Origin: F23-B02 sp963613665
GTDB lineage: Bacteria > Bacillota > Clostridia > Oscillospirales > Oscillospiraceae
Assembly: GCA_963613665.1 (NCBI GenBank)
Contig: CAVEAL010000005.1
Coordinates: 1 to 64,000, forward strand
DNA length: 64,000 nt
Direction: 5' to 3'
The notes beneath the pieces are model-generated. The model was not told where the DNA came from and did no database searches. It saw only the letters and a list, made by a program, of their open reading frames with translations. A program made the position numbers and the translations under genes. Positions 25,206 through 34,534 of this stretch are shown here, piece by piece; the first letter of the stretch is position 1; each line of letters starts with the position of its first letter.

Positions 25206-26351
25206 ATGATAAATCTTTACTATCACTGCGGAAGCGCAAATCATGGTTGCGAGGCCATCGTTCGCTCAACTGCAAAAATGTTGAATTCACAATTAACGCT
25301 TTGGAGCACTGCTCCAGATGCTGATATCGCGTATGGTGTAAATGGCATTGTTAATGTTGTCGAGGATACGAAGCGGCCCCCGACTGTAGCGAGATTATTT
25401 GAATTCAAAGTACATCACAAGCTTACGGGCAGTGATTACCTTTATACAAAGTTTGAACATGAGGACTTCTTTTCTTCTATTCGTCCGGGAGATATCTGCT
25501 TCTCAATTGGCGGGGATAATTATTGCTATGCCGGAAAAGATATTCTGGGGTACTACAATCAAATCATCCATGAGAAGGGTGGAAAAACGGTTTTCTGGGG
25601 GTGTTCTTTTGAACCGTCCGAAATGGACGCTGCCACCGTAAAGGATATTGCTCGGTACGATCTCATAACTGCGAGAGAAAGTATCAGCTATGAAACGCTG
25701 AAAGCCGCGAATCCAAACACGATTCTCGTAGCTGATCCTGCATTCGTTCTGAACACCGTGGAGTTGCCTTTACCAGAAGGCTGGAAGGACGGCAATACTA
25801 TCGGAATCAACGCGAGCCCGCTTATCATGCAATGTGCGAAAGACGGTGGCGTTGCTTACGAAGCATACCGCCATTTGATTAAGCACATTTTGGATACTAC
25901 AGATGCCGCGGTTGCATTGATCCCTCATGTTGTCATTGCGAATAATGATGACCGGATTCCGCTTCGCAATTTGTATGAGGAATTTGTATCCTCTGGTCGC
26001 GTGCTGATCATAGAAGATCATAACTGCTGCGAGCTAAAAGGCTATATCTCCCGTTGCAGAATGTTTATCGGCGCTCGTACTCACGCAACGATCGCCGCCT
26101 ATTCCACCTGTGTGCCAACATTGGTACTCGGTTATTCTGTGAAATCGAAAGGGATCGCGCGGGATATTTTTGGCACGGAGGAGCACTACGTTTTGCCCGT
26201 GCAGGAACTGCGAAATCCGGACGAATTGGCGGATGGTTTTGACTGGCTGGTGTCCAATGAGGAAAGCATCCGCTCACATTTGAAGCGTGTGATGCCAGAG
26301 TACATTCAGCGAGCGTACACTGCCGCAGAAGCTGTTTCAAGACTCAAATAA
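25206..26351 (+). CDS. Polysaccharide pyruvyl transferase family protein
   Basis: A 381-residue member of the CsaB/WcaK-type family, which adds ketal-linked pyruvate to sugars using phosphoenolpyruvate. It begins INLYYHCGSANHGCEAIVRS, a glycine-rich loop of this fold. The active-site region RMFIGARTHATIAAYSTCVP is intact. Pyruvylation would add negative charge to the polymer. The enzyme lies just before the flippase, fitting modification of the repeat unit before export. Confidence 0.85.
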   Translation: MINLYYHCGSANHGCEAIVRSTAKMLNSQLTLWSTAPDADIAYGVNGIVNVVEDTKRPPTVARLFEFKVHHKLTGSDYLYTKFEHEDFFSSIRPGDICFSIGGDNYCYAGKDILGYYNQIIHEKGGKTVFWGCSFEPSEMDAATVKDIARYDLITARESISYETLKAANPNTILVADPAFVLNTVELPLPEGWKDGNTIGINASPLIMQCAKDGGVAYEAYRHLIKHILDTTDAAVALIPHVVIANNDDRIPLRNLYEEFVSSGRVLIIEDHNCCELKGYISRCRMFIGARTHATIAAYSTCVPTLVLGYSVKSKGIARDIFGTEEHYVLPVQELRNPDELADGFDWLVSNEESIRSHLKRVMPEYIQRAYTAAEAVSRLK

Positions 26352-26370
26352 ACAGGAGAATTTTAATATC

Positions 26371-27897
26371 ATGAGCAAACCGAACCAGCTTCGCGCCGGT
26401 GTCATTATGACTTACATAAACCTTGCCCTTGGAAGCATGATTCCGATGTTTTATACACCGGTCATGCTGCGACTCCTTGGGCAAAGTGAGTACGGACTTT
26501 TGGGACTGGCCCAATCTATCACAGGGTATTTGTCTCTGTTGAGCTTCGGATTGGGCAGTACGATAATTCGGTATCTCTCCATATATAGAGCAGACAATGA
26601 CAAAGACGGTGAAGAGCGCGTGATGGGACTCTTTATCGCTATATATAGCTGCATTAGCATTCTCGTGCTGATTGGCGGATGGATTCTATCCTCGTATGTC
26701 GAACCTATTTTTCATAAAGGTTTGACAGGCGCAGAACTGGATAAGATCAAGATTCTTATCCGTATTATGTCATTCAATATGGCAATATCATTTCCTATCA
26801 GTGTATTCGGAAGCGTTATTGTTGCGCATGAGCGTTATATTTATCGGCAAGCAATCAACATTTTTTCTACGGTAGCTGCACCGGTTGCAAATCTCGTCGC
26901 TCTTTATCTTGGCTACGCATCCGTTGGAATGACGCTGGCTGGAACGCTGATGCAGGTAGTAATGCTGCCTCTGTATGCGATCTATTGCGTAAAGCAGCTT
27001 GGGCTGCATCCGAAATTCAGAAAAATGCCCGGTCGGCTGATTGCCGAGATTCTGGGATTTTCCTTGTATGTTTTCATCGGCTCTATCGTAGATATGTTGT
27101 TCTGGGCAACAGATAAGGTAATCTTGGGCATGGAGGCAAGTACGGCAGCTATCGCTGTATATAACGTTGGTGTAACATTCAATTCAATGTTTACGAACCT
27201 TTCTACAGCGGTCAGCGGGGTTTTGCAGCCGAAGGTTACAATCATGGTAAAGCAGGATGCCACCAAGTCAGAGCTTTCTGCCGTATTTATCCGTGTTGGC
27301 CGATTGCAATATGCTCTGATTTCCTTAGCCCTTTCTGGTTTCATTGTCTTTGGCCAAGCCTTTCTGCGCAAATGGGCGGGAAATAATTATTCTGATAGTT
27401 ATTGGATTGCTCTGGTTACACTGATCCCTCTTACAGTTCCGCTGATTCAGAACACCGGCATCAGCATTGTTATGGCGCAGAATAAGCATAAATTCAGAAG
27501 TCTAACCTATCTCGCTATTGCTGTTGTCAATGTAATTTCTACATACCTGCTTGTCCCCTACCTTGGCGGATTCGGTGCTGCGCTTTGCTCTGGTGTGTCT
27601 TATATTATTGGCCAAGGGATTATTATGAATATCTATTACTATCGCGTGACGGGAATTGACATTCCGTTGTTCTGGAAAAACATTTTCAGGATGTCTGTTG
27701 TTCCAGCGGTGATGCTTGCGGTCGGACTGACAGTTGCGCGATATATTGACTTTGGTAGAAGTTGGGGTACGCTTTTTGCTGGGATTATTGTATATACACT
27801 GCTGTTTTCGGTTGGATCATATTTCATTACATTTAACGCATATGAAAAAGATGTTGTAAGCGGAGGACTCAAAAAAGTTCTGCGACGTGTGAGGTGA
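26371..27897 (+). CDS. Oligosaccharide flippase (Wzx, MATE/MOP superfamily)
   Basis: A 508-residue integral membrane protein with about 14 hydrophobic segments and a short basic C-terminus. It flips the undecaprenyl-linked repeat unit to the outer face of the membrane for the EpsG-like polymerase at 15101. The opening MTYINLALGSMIPMFYTPVML is typical of the family. CAGGAGAA precedes the ATG. Confidence 0.9.
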   Translation: MSKPNQLRAGVIMTYINLALGSMIPMFYTPVMLRLLGQSEYGLLGLAQSITGYLSLLSFGLGSTIIRYLSIYRADNDKDGEERVMGLFIAIYSCISILVLIGGWILSSYVEPIFHKGLTGAELDKIKILIRIMSFNMAISFPISVFGSVIVAHERYIYRQAINIFSTVAAPVANLVALYLGYASVGMTLAGTLMQVVMLPLYAIYCVKQLGLHPKFRKMPGRLIAEILGFSLYVFIGSIVDMLFWATDKVILGMEASTAAIAVYNVGVTFNSMFTNLSTAVSGVLQPKVTIMVKQDATKSELSAVFIRVGRLQYALISLALSGFIVFGQAFLRKWAGNNYSDSYWIALVTLIPLTVPLIQNTGISIVMAQNKHKFRSLTYLAIAVVNVISTYLLVPYLGGFGAALCSGVSYIIGQGIIMNIYYYRVTGIDIPLFWKNIFRMSVVPAVMLAVGLTVARYIDFGRSWGTLFAGIIVYTLLFSVGSYFITFNAYEKDVVSGGLKKVLRRVR

Positions 27898-27904
27898 AAA
27901 AACA

Positions 27905-29062
27905 TTGGTTCAAGAGAAGGAATCCTGTACTGGCTGTGGCATGTGTGCGGCGATCTGCCCATCCTCTGCAATTCAGATGCAAATGGACCCGCACGGTTTT
28001 TTGTATCCGACTGTCGATGCAGCGAAGTGTACAGATTGCAGTTTTTGTGCCCGAAAATGCCCCGTTTCCATACCGCCGCAGGTATCTGCGTGCACTGATG
28101 TTCTGACCGGATATGCCAAGGATGAGACGCTTCTATCCAGTTCTTCCTCCGGCGCGATTTTTCCTGTGCTGGCAGCGGAGATTATTCACCGAGGCGGCAT
28201 CGTGTTTGGCGCAGCGTTCGACGAGAATTTCAACGTTGTACACACCACCGCCGAAACGCTTTCGGAGCTTGCCACTCTTTGCAGTTCCAAGTACGTTCAA
28301 AGCCGCATTCCCGCTGACTGCTATCTGCATGTAAAGAAGGCATTGGCTGATGGCCGCTGGGTCTATTTCAGCGGGATGCCGTGCCAAGTAGCTGCACTGA
28401 AAAGCTATCTTAGCTGGGAGTATGAAACGCTGATCACACAGGATACCGCCTGCCATAGCGTTCCGTCTCCTATGGTATGGAAGGACTATGCGGCAACACT
28501 GGAGAAACAGCATGGCGGAAAGCTGACCAGTTTTTCTTTCCGCAACAAAGCAACCGGCTGGGAAGGCTATTATATCCGCGCTAAGTTTGACAACGGCGAG
28601 GAATTTCAGCAGCCCGCCACAGAAAATCCCTATCAGAGGGGATTTCTTAAGGGCCTGTATTCCCGTCCCTCATGTTTCTCATGCAAATTTAAAGGTGTCG
28701 AACGCTGTAGCGATATCACGTTGGCAGATTATTGGGGCGTCAAAGGCATCCAGCCAGAAGCTTATAATTCGCAGGGAACATCCTTGATTTTGTTGCATAG
28801 CAGCAAGGGGCGTGCGCTGCTTGAGAACTGTAAGGACAAGCTACAAACTGTAACTGCCGCAGATGGTGCATTTGCTTATAATCCGGCGGTACTTACACCC
28901 ATTCAAAAGCCTGCACGTTATGATGAGTTTTGGGCAGGCTATAACAAAATGCCTTTCGATGATCTGATTTCCGCCTGCTGTGAACCGACAAAGAAAGAAC
29001 TGGCAAAAGGGCGATGGAACAAAAGTCTGCTAGCACGTGCAATTCATCGACTGACACGGTAG
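27905..29062 (+). CDS. Iron-sulfur protein of the coenzyme F420 hydrogenase/dehydrogenase beta-subunit family
   Basis: A 385-residue protein. The N-terminus carries two 4Fe-4S motifs: C8/C11/C14/C18 and C42/C45/C48/C52. The remainder is the FrhB-like flavin-binding domain, with SRPSCFSCKFKG and DITLADYWG near residue 265. Proteins like this are common in polysaccharide loci next to pyruvyl transferases. No F420 role is implied in a Firmicute; a reductive step on a sugar or lipid is inferred. The start is a TTG with GAGGTG eight bases upstream. Confidence 0.82.
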   Translation: MVQEKESCTGCGMCAAICPSSAIQMQMDPHGFLYPTVDAAKCTDCSFCARKCPVSIPPQVSACTDVLTGYAKDETLLSSSSSGAIFPVLAAEIIHRGGIVFGAAFDENFNVVHTTAETLSELATLCSSKYVQSRIPADCYLHVKKALADGRWVYFSGMPCQVAALKSYLSWEYETLITQDTACHSVPSPMVWKDYAATLEKQHGGKLTSFSFRNKATGWEGYYIRAKFDNGEEFQQPATENPYQRGFLKGLYSRPSCFSCKFKGVERCSDITLADYWGVKGIQPEAYNSQGTSLILLHSSKGRALLENCKDKLQTVTAADGAFAYNPAVLTPIQKPARYDEFWAGYNKMPFDDLISACCEPTKKELAKGRWNKSLLARAIHRLTR

Positions 29063-29068
29063 TCTAAT

Positions 29069-30802
29069 ATGTTTCAACGAATCTACGCAATGAACCTGTG
29101 GTCGGCATGTTTTTTGATGTTGACATTGATACTCTCATGGGCAATCCTCTGTCAACACTTCAAAAAGAAGCGTTGGGAAGCAATCAACGCAATTATCTTT
29201 TTCTTGTCGACCGTTATCATCCTCTACGCCACCATTCTGAATCGCACGCACGGAGACTACGAGGTCATTCTCACCCCCTTTTCCGCATTCGTCGCCGCAC
29301 GGCAGCAGCCGGAACTCTACCGCGAGATGCTGATGAACGTCTTTCTATTCTTCCCGCTGGGGCTGACGCTGTCCAATGCGCTGCCACGCAAGTGGCGCTG
29401 CTGGGGCAGGATCGCCCTCACGACGCTCGTCGGCTGCATTCTCAGTGCGGAAATTGAGTACACCCAGTACCGCTATGCCCTCGGCACGGCGGAGGTGGAT
29501 GATGTGATCTGCAACACGCTGGGCGCGTTCATCGGATCCACCTCGCTGCTCATCGCTCACGCCATTGAAAAATCCAGAGAAAGGGTTCGGCACACGAATA
29601 TGCCCCTGACCACCACCGAAACACAATTCCTGCATATTGCCAAAGCTGCCGTCTCAGGCGGTGATTTGCCCGCCGAAAAGGTGGACTGGCCTGCCATCTT
29701 TACGTTGGCCAACCAACAGAAGTTGCTGCCGATTCTCTTTGAGGACGTCCGCAAGACACCTGCCGCCGAAGAAAACGCGGCGCTGTTCGCCGTGACTAAG
29801 CAGCAGGTCATCGGGCAAGTGCTGAATCAGACTGTGCGTTCGGCGGAGTTCGCTGACCTTTATCGGAAGTTGCGTTCGGCGGGTCTGCACCCCATCGTGG
29901 TCAAGGGACAGCTTTGCAGCCGCCTGTATCCGCTGAAGGATCACCGAATCAGTGCAGATGACGACCTATACATCCCGAACGCGGAGTTCATGGCCTGCCA
30001 TGAACAGCTTCTCGCAAACGGTCTGACCACCGACACGCCCGCTGATGAGCTGTCCACAGTGGACGAGGTGTCCTACACAAAAAAAGATAGCCCGCTTTAC
30101 ATCGAGCTGCACCGACACTTATTCGATTCCTCCGAGGACGCCCACGACGAGCTGAACCATTTCTTCACCGACATCAATCCCGTCGAAATCGATGGTTTTC
30201 TGGCCATGCCACCCCACGAGCACCTACTGTACCTGATTCTTCACGCCTACAAGCACTTTGTCCGCAGCGGCATCGGCCTGCGGCAGTTCTGCGACATTGG
30301 CCTGTGGGCGCGCGATTACCACGCCGAAATCGACTGGCAGCGTCTGCATGGCCAGTGTGCCAGCGTCCATGCGGCGACCTTTGCCGCGGCGGCGTTCCGC
30401 ATTGCCCGAGCCTATCTCGGCATCGACTTTGATCTGCCCGCACCGTGGTGCGATTCCGTTGATGTGGAGCCACTGCTGCACGACACACTCTGCGGCGGCG
30501 TGTATGGCTCCAACGACTACACCCGGCTCCACTCCTCCACCGTGACACTGAATGCCGTCAAGGCCAGCCGCACCGGCGAGAAGAGCAGCGTTTTGAGCAC
30601 AGTGTTCCCAAAACGCGAATACCTGGAGCACCGCTACCCGTACCTCAAAAAACGCCCGTATCTACTGCCGGTGGCGTGGGTGCAGCGCATTGCGCACTAC
30701 GCCAGTGAGAAGCAGTCCGGCACAGACAACAGCGCCTCCGGTTCCATCAAGCTAGCCAAGGAACGTATTGAACTGATGAAGATATACAATGTAATTGAAT
30801 AA
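29069..30802 (+). CDS. VanZ-like membrane domain fused to a nucleotidyltransferase-family domain
   Basis: A 577-residue fusion. Residues 1-170 form a VanZ-like domain with about five membrane segments and PFSAF plus LLMNVFLFFPLG-type motifs. Residues 185-577 form a soluble domain of the uncharacterised nucleotidyltransferase family, with VVKGQLCSRLYP, a DDDLYI acidic triad and HLLYLILHAYKHF. The GC content rises sharply from about 29220 onward, so the gene may be a recent join of pieces with different origin. Its role in the polysaccharide locus is unknown. Confidence 0.72.
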   Translation: MFQRIYAMNLWSACFLMLTLILSWAILCQHFKKKRWEAINAIIFFLSTVIILYATILNRTHGDYEVILTPFSAFVAARQQPELYREMLMNVFLFFPLGLTLSNALPRKWRCWGRIALTTLVGCILSAEIEYTQYRYALGTAEVDDVICNTLGAFIGSTSLLIAHAIEKSRERVRHTNMPLTTTETQFLHIAKAAVSGGDLPAEKVDWPAIFTLANQQKLLPILFEDVRKTPAAEENAALFAVTKQQVIGQVLNQTVRSAEFADLYRKLRSAGLHPIVVKGQLCSRLYPLKDHRISADDDLYIPNAEFMACHEQLLANGLTTDTPADELSTVDEVSYTKKDSPLYIELHRHLFDSSEDAHDELNHFFTDINPVEIDGFLAMPPHEHLLYLILHAYKHFVRSGIGLRQFCDIGLWARDYHAEIDWQRLHGQCASVHAATFAAAAFRIARAYLGIDFDLPAPWCDSVDVEPLLHDTLCGGVYGSNDYTRLHSSTVTLNAVKASRTGEKSSVLSTVFPKREYLEHRYPYLKKRPYLLPVAWVQRIAHYASEKQSGTDNSASGSIKLAKERIELMKIYNVIE

Positions 30803-30828
30803 GGTACGATGAGAAATGGGGGCAGAAG

Positions 30829-32688
30829 ATGGTTGATGTACTGACATCTTTGTGGGACTTGCTCAGAGAGCATAACATGGATGCTGTTAGCTGCATTGCA
30901 GTAATTACTCCTATCTTTTGCGGATATTTACTTGCAAAAGAATACGGCAAAGAGGTTTTCCGTCGACTGCGCTTACGGAGAAATCTGCCTCATGTTGTTG
31001 TCTTGTTGATTGCCCTTGCGTTGATACTATTGATGATATATAGGAAGTGGATATCAATAGGATGGGCATTTGCGATTCTATCCATTTACATCTTATATGC
31101 TATCAGTGTATTTCGCTCTATACGCAAGAATACGTGGCTGGCGAAAAGGTATGCGAAGAAGATATATCCCCTGCTTGAAAGCGGTCACTTTTCAGAATGC
31201 AGTGAGTTATTGGAGAAGCGCCCATGGTATCTTTGGGATTTTGACGAACGACTTGAGTATAAGCTACTGAAGGCAAGCTATTTTAGAGGGCTTGGCAACT
31301 ATAATGAGGCTTACGAAATTTACCGCGGTATTGATTTGGAATATCTTTACCCAGAAGAAGTGGTAAATGTTGTTACGGCTGAAGCCTATACACTTATGCA
31401 GCTTGGTAATATCAGAAAAGCCTGCGAAGTGGCTGATCGAGATTTACGGTCAGATAGCGTTGCATATGGGGCCTTGCGATCTTTGCTTTCTGAACAGGCT
31501 GGAGATATCAAAGACGCATATGCACGAGCTGCTAAAGCGGAAGATAACATTCCAAGAGGCTATCATGATCATCATGCGCTTTTTAATTTGCATCATCAAA
31601 TGGCGCGTATTTTATGCATGCAGGATAATCTGTCTGAAGCGAAGAAATATTACAGCCTGGCCTACGACGAGAGCAAATACTTAACTGATATTGCCACGCT
31701 CAGTGGTCTCTATGAAAACTACATCAAAGTATTGCGCAGATTAGAACCCGGTGGAACTCAGGAAAAGCATTTGCTACAAAAATATGCCAAACTGGCAAAG
31801 CGTGGCGGAGTGAATGATGTAATTACATATTTCAACTTTGTTCTGTGTTTAACTCGCGAAGAAGGTGATCGTCAAAAGGTATATGATTGCATTATCAAGA
31901 CATATCGGACTGTCCATGCAATGCTGGAAAAACCTGAACAATATCTAGTTGAAGTTTCTGTTCTGGGCGTGTTAAACAGCGAAAGTTTTGACCCGTCCGA
32001 GGTTTTATGTGATATTCGAGAACATTTTGATGATTACTTTCGAGCACCGATGCCAATGCGTATTAATCTTTTGCAAAAGATGGTGCTTCCATCCGCTTTG
32101 CCGGAACAAGATTTACCCATGTTTATGGAGTGGGGCGAGCGATTGGTTGCGTATGGTGCAACACAGGCCAAGGCTGATCTCGACGCGTATGAGCAGACTT
32201 TGCCAGTAGATAGTGTCAATGAACGGTGCTGGATAAATGACCAACGTGTTGATTTTGAACGGCGCAGTAAGCGTGATTATGATGGTGAGTATGTTTTGCG
32301 TCTTCTGCAAGACAATATCAAAACTTACGCAGACCACGGAGACCTGTTGCGTGCAGCAGATGAGGAAGTGCATCTGATCAATATTTACCTTGAATTAGTT
32401 GAATTAGGGCAAGTGCAAAATAGCGCCGCGACAAAGACTAAACTGGTAAAGATACATTACTCTGCGGTACGGCACATTGCCGAGATGGCGATTCCTGCCG
32501 CACTCAATACAAGGGTCGAATTAGCGTACTATGCTGTGCTGCTTGGTGGAAAGTCTGTGGCCGCTCAGTTGATGCAGCCTGTCATTGACTTAAAAATCCC
32601 ACTTGCACCGAATCAAATGCGCTCACTTGAGGTAGGTGAACATTTAAAAATTGTGTATGAAGAACTAGGAATTACTTTGCGGCAGTAG
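30829..32688 (+). CDS. Membrane-anchored tetratricopeptide-like protein
   Basis: A 619-residue protein of unknown function. Three hydrophobic segments lie in the first 95 residues. After that come degenerate helix-pair repeats of TPR type from about 105 onward (ESGHFSECSELLEKRPW, GLGNYNEAYEIYRG, QDNLSEAKKYYSLAYDESK). It is AT-rich and is the last gene of the polysaccharide operon. A scaffolding or chain-length role is conceivable, but no signature proves it. Confidence 0.65.
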   Translation: MVDVLTSLWDLLREHNMDAVSCIAVITPIFCGYLLAKEYGKEVFRRLRLRRNLPHVVVLLIALALILLMIYRKWISIGWAFAILSIYILYAISVFRSIRKNTWLAKRYAKKIYPLLESGHFSECSELLEKRPWYLWDFDERLEYKLLKASYFRGLGNYNEAYEIYRGIDLEYLYPEEVVNVVTAEAYTLMQLGNIRKACEVADRDLRSDSVAYGALRSLLSEQAGDIKDAYARAAKAEDNIPRGYHDHHALFNLHHQMARILCMQDNLSEAKKYYSLAYDESKYLTDIATLSGLYENYIKVLRRLEPGGTQEKHLLQKYAKLAKRGGVNDVITYFNFVLCLTREEGDRQKVYDCIIKTYRTVHAMLEKPEQYLVEVSVLGVLNSESFDPSEVLCDIREHFDDYFRAPMPMRINLLQKMVLPSALPEQDLPMFMEWGERLVAYGATQAKADLDAYEQTLPVDSVNERCWINDQRVDFERRSKRDYDGEYVLRLLQDNIKTYADHGDLLRAADEEVHLINIYLELVELGQVQNSAATKTKLVKIHYSAVRHIAEMAIPAALNTRVELAYYAVLLGGKSVAAQLMQPVIDLKIPLAPNQMRSLEVGEHLKIVYEELGITLRQ

Positions 32689-32755
32689 TATTTAACGATG
32701 CTAGTAAGCTTGGTTTTGGCAGTTACAATTAAAACACCTTTGGGCAAAAAGAAAA

Positions 32756-32793
32756 CGGGCGGAAGGGAGCATATCATTGCTCCCTTCCGCCCG
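32756..32793 (-). terminator. Terminator between convergent operons
   Basis: A 15-bp perfect stem (32756-32770 with 32779-32793). On the minus strand it is followed by GTTTTCTTTTTG, so it ends the mobilisation operon; it may also stop the polysaccharide operon from the other side. Confidence 0.8.
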
Positions 32794-32797
32794 CTGC

Positions 32798-33061
32798 TTA
32801 CCGCTCCATGCCCACGGCCTTCTGTTTTTTCGCCTGCTGCACGGCCTTTTCGGCGCTGCGCCGCCGGTTGAAGAGCAGCAGATCCCGCGTGTTCTCATAA
32901 AGATCGCCCTTGCCGGATTCAAACACGGCGACCATGTATTTCTTCGTCTTATACTTGGCGTAAATCTCCTTCAGCCCCTCCCGCAGGACGGGATCAATTT
33001 TTTCTGCATTCGTCAGCCAGATTTCAACAAGCTTCTGATCGTCCCTGACGTTCATCTCCAA
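32798..33061 (-). CDS. Hypothetical protein of the mobilisation operon
   Basis: An 87-residue charged protein, not recognised. It is largely helical with a very basic end (NRRRSAEKAVQQAKKQKA), suggesting nucleic-acid contact. A TTG start at 33061 is ten bases from AAGGAGG; the ATG at 33055 is an alternative. It follows the relaxase gene after 34 bases and precedes a terminator. Confidence 0.55.
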   Translation of the reverse strand: MEMNVRDDQKLVEIWLTNAEKIDPVLREGLKEIYAKYKTKKYMVAVFESGKGDLYENTRDLLLFNRRRSAEKAVQQAKKQKAVGMER

Positions 33062-33095
33062 ATAGAACCGACCTCCTTCAATACCCTTAGTTTCC

Positions 33096-34043
33096 TCATC
33101 TTTCCTGCCGCTTATGCGCGGCCACCTGTTTTGCCGCCTGCAAAATCTCCGGAGGCAGGACGTCCACCATGCGGTGCAGCTCGTCCAGCTCCCGGAGCTT
33201 TTCGTTGATCTCCAATTTTTTCAGAACGCTCTCCTTGGACGATGCGTCCAACTGCTTTTCCATCGCCGCATTCTCGGCGGTCAGCGCCTTATAAGCGGCG
33301 CCGTATTTTTTGAGCTTCGTCCGCAGGGCCTCCGCGCCGGGAACGTACTTGTCCAGCAGCGTTTCCAATTCCTCTGCCTTGGCCTTCTTATTGAACGGAT
33401 TTGTGTCGTTCAGAATGGCCATGATCTGCTCCTTCAGCCGGTTCAGATGGACGGCCTCCTTGAATACCCGCGGCGGGATGTGGTCGCGCCCGGTCTGACT
33501 GGCGCTTTCACCGCGCTCCAGATCGGGGTATTTCTTCACCATGTGCTTCCAGAACTCGTCCTGCCACCATGTCAGCTTTTTCTTGTTGCCCACGATCTCC
33601 TTGGCGGAGAGCCGCTTGTCCGCTGTCAGCGGGATAAAACAAAGGTGCATATGGGGCGTTTTCTCGTCCATATGCACCACGGCGGAAATGATCGTGTCCT
33701 TGGCCTGATATTTTTCGATGAACGCCAGCGCCTCGGTGAAGTAGGCTCTGACCTCCGCCTTTTTCTTACCCTTGAAGAACTCCGGGCTGGCCGTCACCAG
33801 CGCCTCCACCACGCGCACGCTGTCCGACCGTGTGCGGCAGCCAGCCTCTGCGATCTGCTTTTCTGCCTCGGCACGGTACTTGCGCTGCGGCGTCACCAGA
33901 TGAAAATTCAGGTGACTGCGGGATGTATCCACGTCGGGATTGCTGGCGTATTTCTCCTTGGTACGCTCGTTGTGGGACTCGATGTGACCGATTTCCGGCC
34001 CCTTGTACTTGGCAAAGCGGAGAATGGCGTACTGTGCTTTCAT
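33096..34043 (-). CDS. MobV-type relaxase (Mob/Pre family)
   Basis: A 315-residue plasmid mobilisation protein. It nicks one strand at an origin of transfer and pilots it into a recipient using another element's secretion system. The N-terminus MKAQYAILRFAKYKG and the metal-binding HMDEKTPHMHLCF match the Mob/Pre family. The C-terminal third is predicted coiled coil. The start at 34043 overlaps the upstream stop (ATGA). Its presence makes the element mobilisable in principle. Confidence 0.92.
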   Translation of the reverse strand: MKAQYAILRFAKYKGPEIGHIESHNERTKEKYASNPDVDTSRSHLNFHLVTPQRKYRAEAEKQIAEAGCRTRSDSVRVVEALVTASPEFFKGKKKAEVRAYFTEALAFIEKYQAKDTIISAVVHMDEKTPHMHLCFIPLTADKRLSAKEIVGNKKKLTWWQDEFWKHMVKKYPDLERGESASQTGRDHIPPRVFKEAVHLNRLKEQIMAILNDTNPFNKKAKAEELETLLDKYVPGAEALRTKLKKYGAAYKALTAENAAMEKQLDASSKESVLKKLEINEKLRELDELHRMVDVLPPEILQAAKQVAAHKRQER

Positions 34044-34258
34044 CGGCGCTTCCCTCGCTTTACCCACACGATGTCGCAGTCCAGCACATCGGCCAGCTCC
34101 ACGACCTCCTTATAGCGGATGCTCTCCCGCTGCAGCTTGGCGGACAGATTGGACACGCTGTCGCTCCAGTCATATTCCTCGGCCAACCGGTCAACCAACT
34201 CCTGCATGGTAAATCCGGCGCGGACGATCTGCGCCTTGATCTCATTTCTGATGCTCAT
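34040..34258 (-). CDS. Small helix-turn-helix protein
   Basis: A 72-residue protein with KAQIVRAGFTMQELVDRLAE and SVSNLSAKLQRES, a compact HTH like that of Cro/XRE proteins and the DUF6471 group. The ATG at 34258 is chosen because GGGGAGG stands just before it. It overlaps the relaxase start. A role at the origin of transfer or in operon control is likely but not shown. Confidence 0.65.
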   Translation of the reverse strand: MSIRNEIKAQIVRAGFTMQELVDRLAEEYDWSDSVSNLSAKLQRESIRYKEVVELADVLDCDIVWVKRGKRR

Positions 34259-34259
34259 A

Positions 34260-34534
34260 AAATCCTCCCCAATTCTCATGATGAAAACAGCGAAGCAGGT
34301 TTGCGTTTCCGAAAACCCGCTTCGCTGTGTGGTGTAATATTCTGTTTTGCTGAAAGCCGCTGGAAAAGCGGCGGTCGATGCCCTCTTCGTAAGTGAGGGG
34401 TATCGACTTTCCGGAACCGCGTGACTTCGCAGAAAACCATGTAAACCCACGCGTATCCGTGAAGCCGGTGCACGGTTCCGAGCAGCGCGGTTTCACGAAA
34501 TCCTTTCGCCGCCGCGCAAATTTCTTTCCGATTT
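34260..34534. other. Noncoding hairpin cluster upstream of the relaxase, candidate oriT
   Basis: Four inverted repeats are visible: 34287-34296 with 34319-34328 (followed by TTTT on the minus strand, so it may be an attenuator), GCCGCT/AGCGGC at 34356-34372, TCGAT-CCCTC with GAGGG-ATCGA at 34375-34406, and CGGAACCG/CGGTTCCG at 34412-34419 and 34473-34480. Such repeats beside a MobV gene are where an origin of transfer is expected. No nick site could be matched. Confidence 0.4.
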
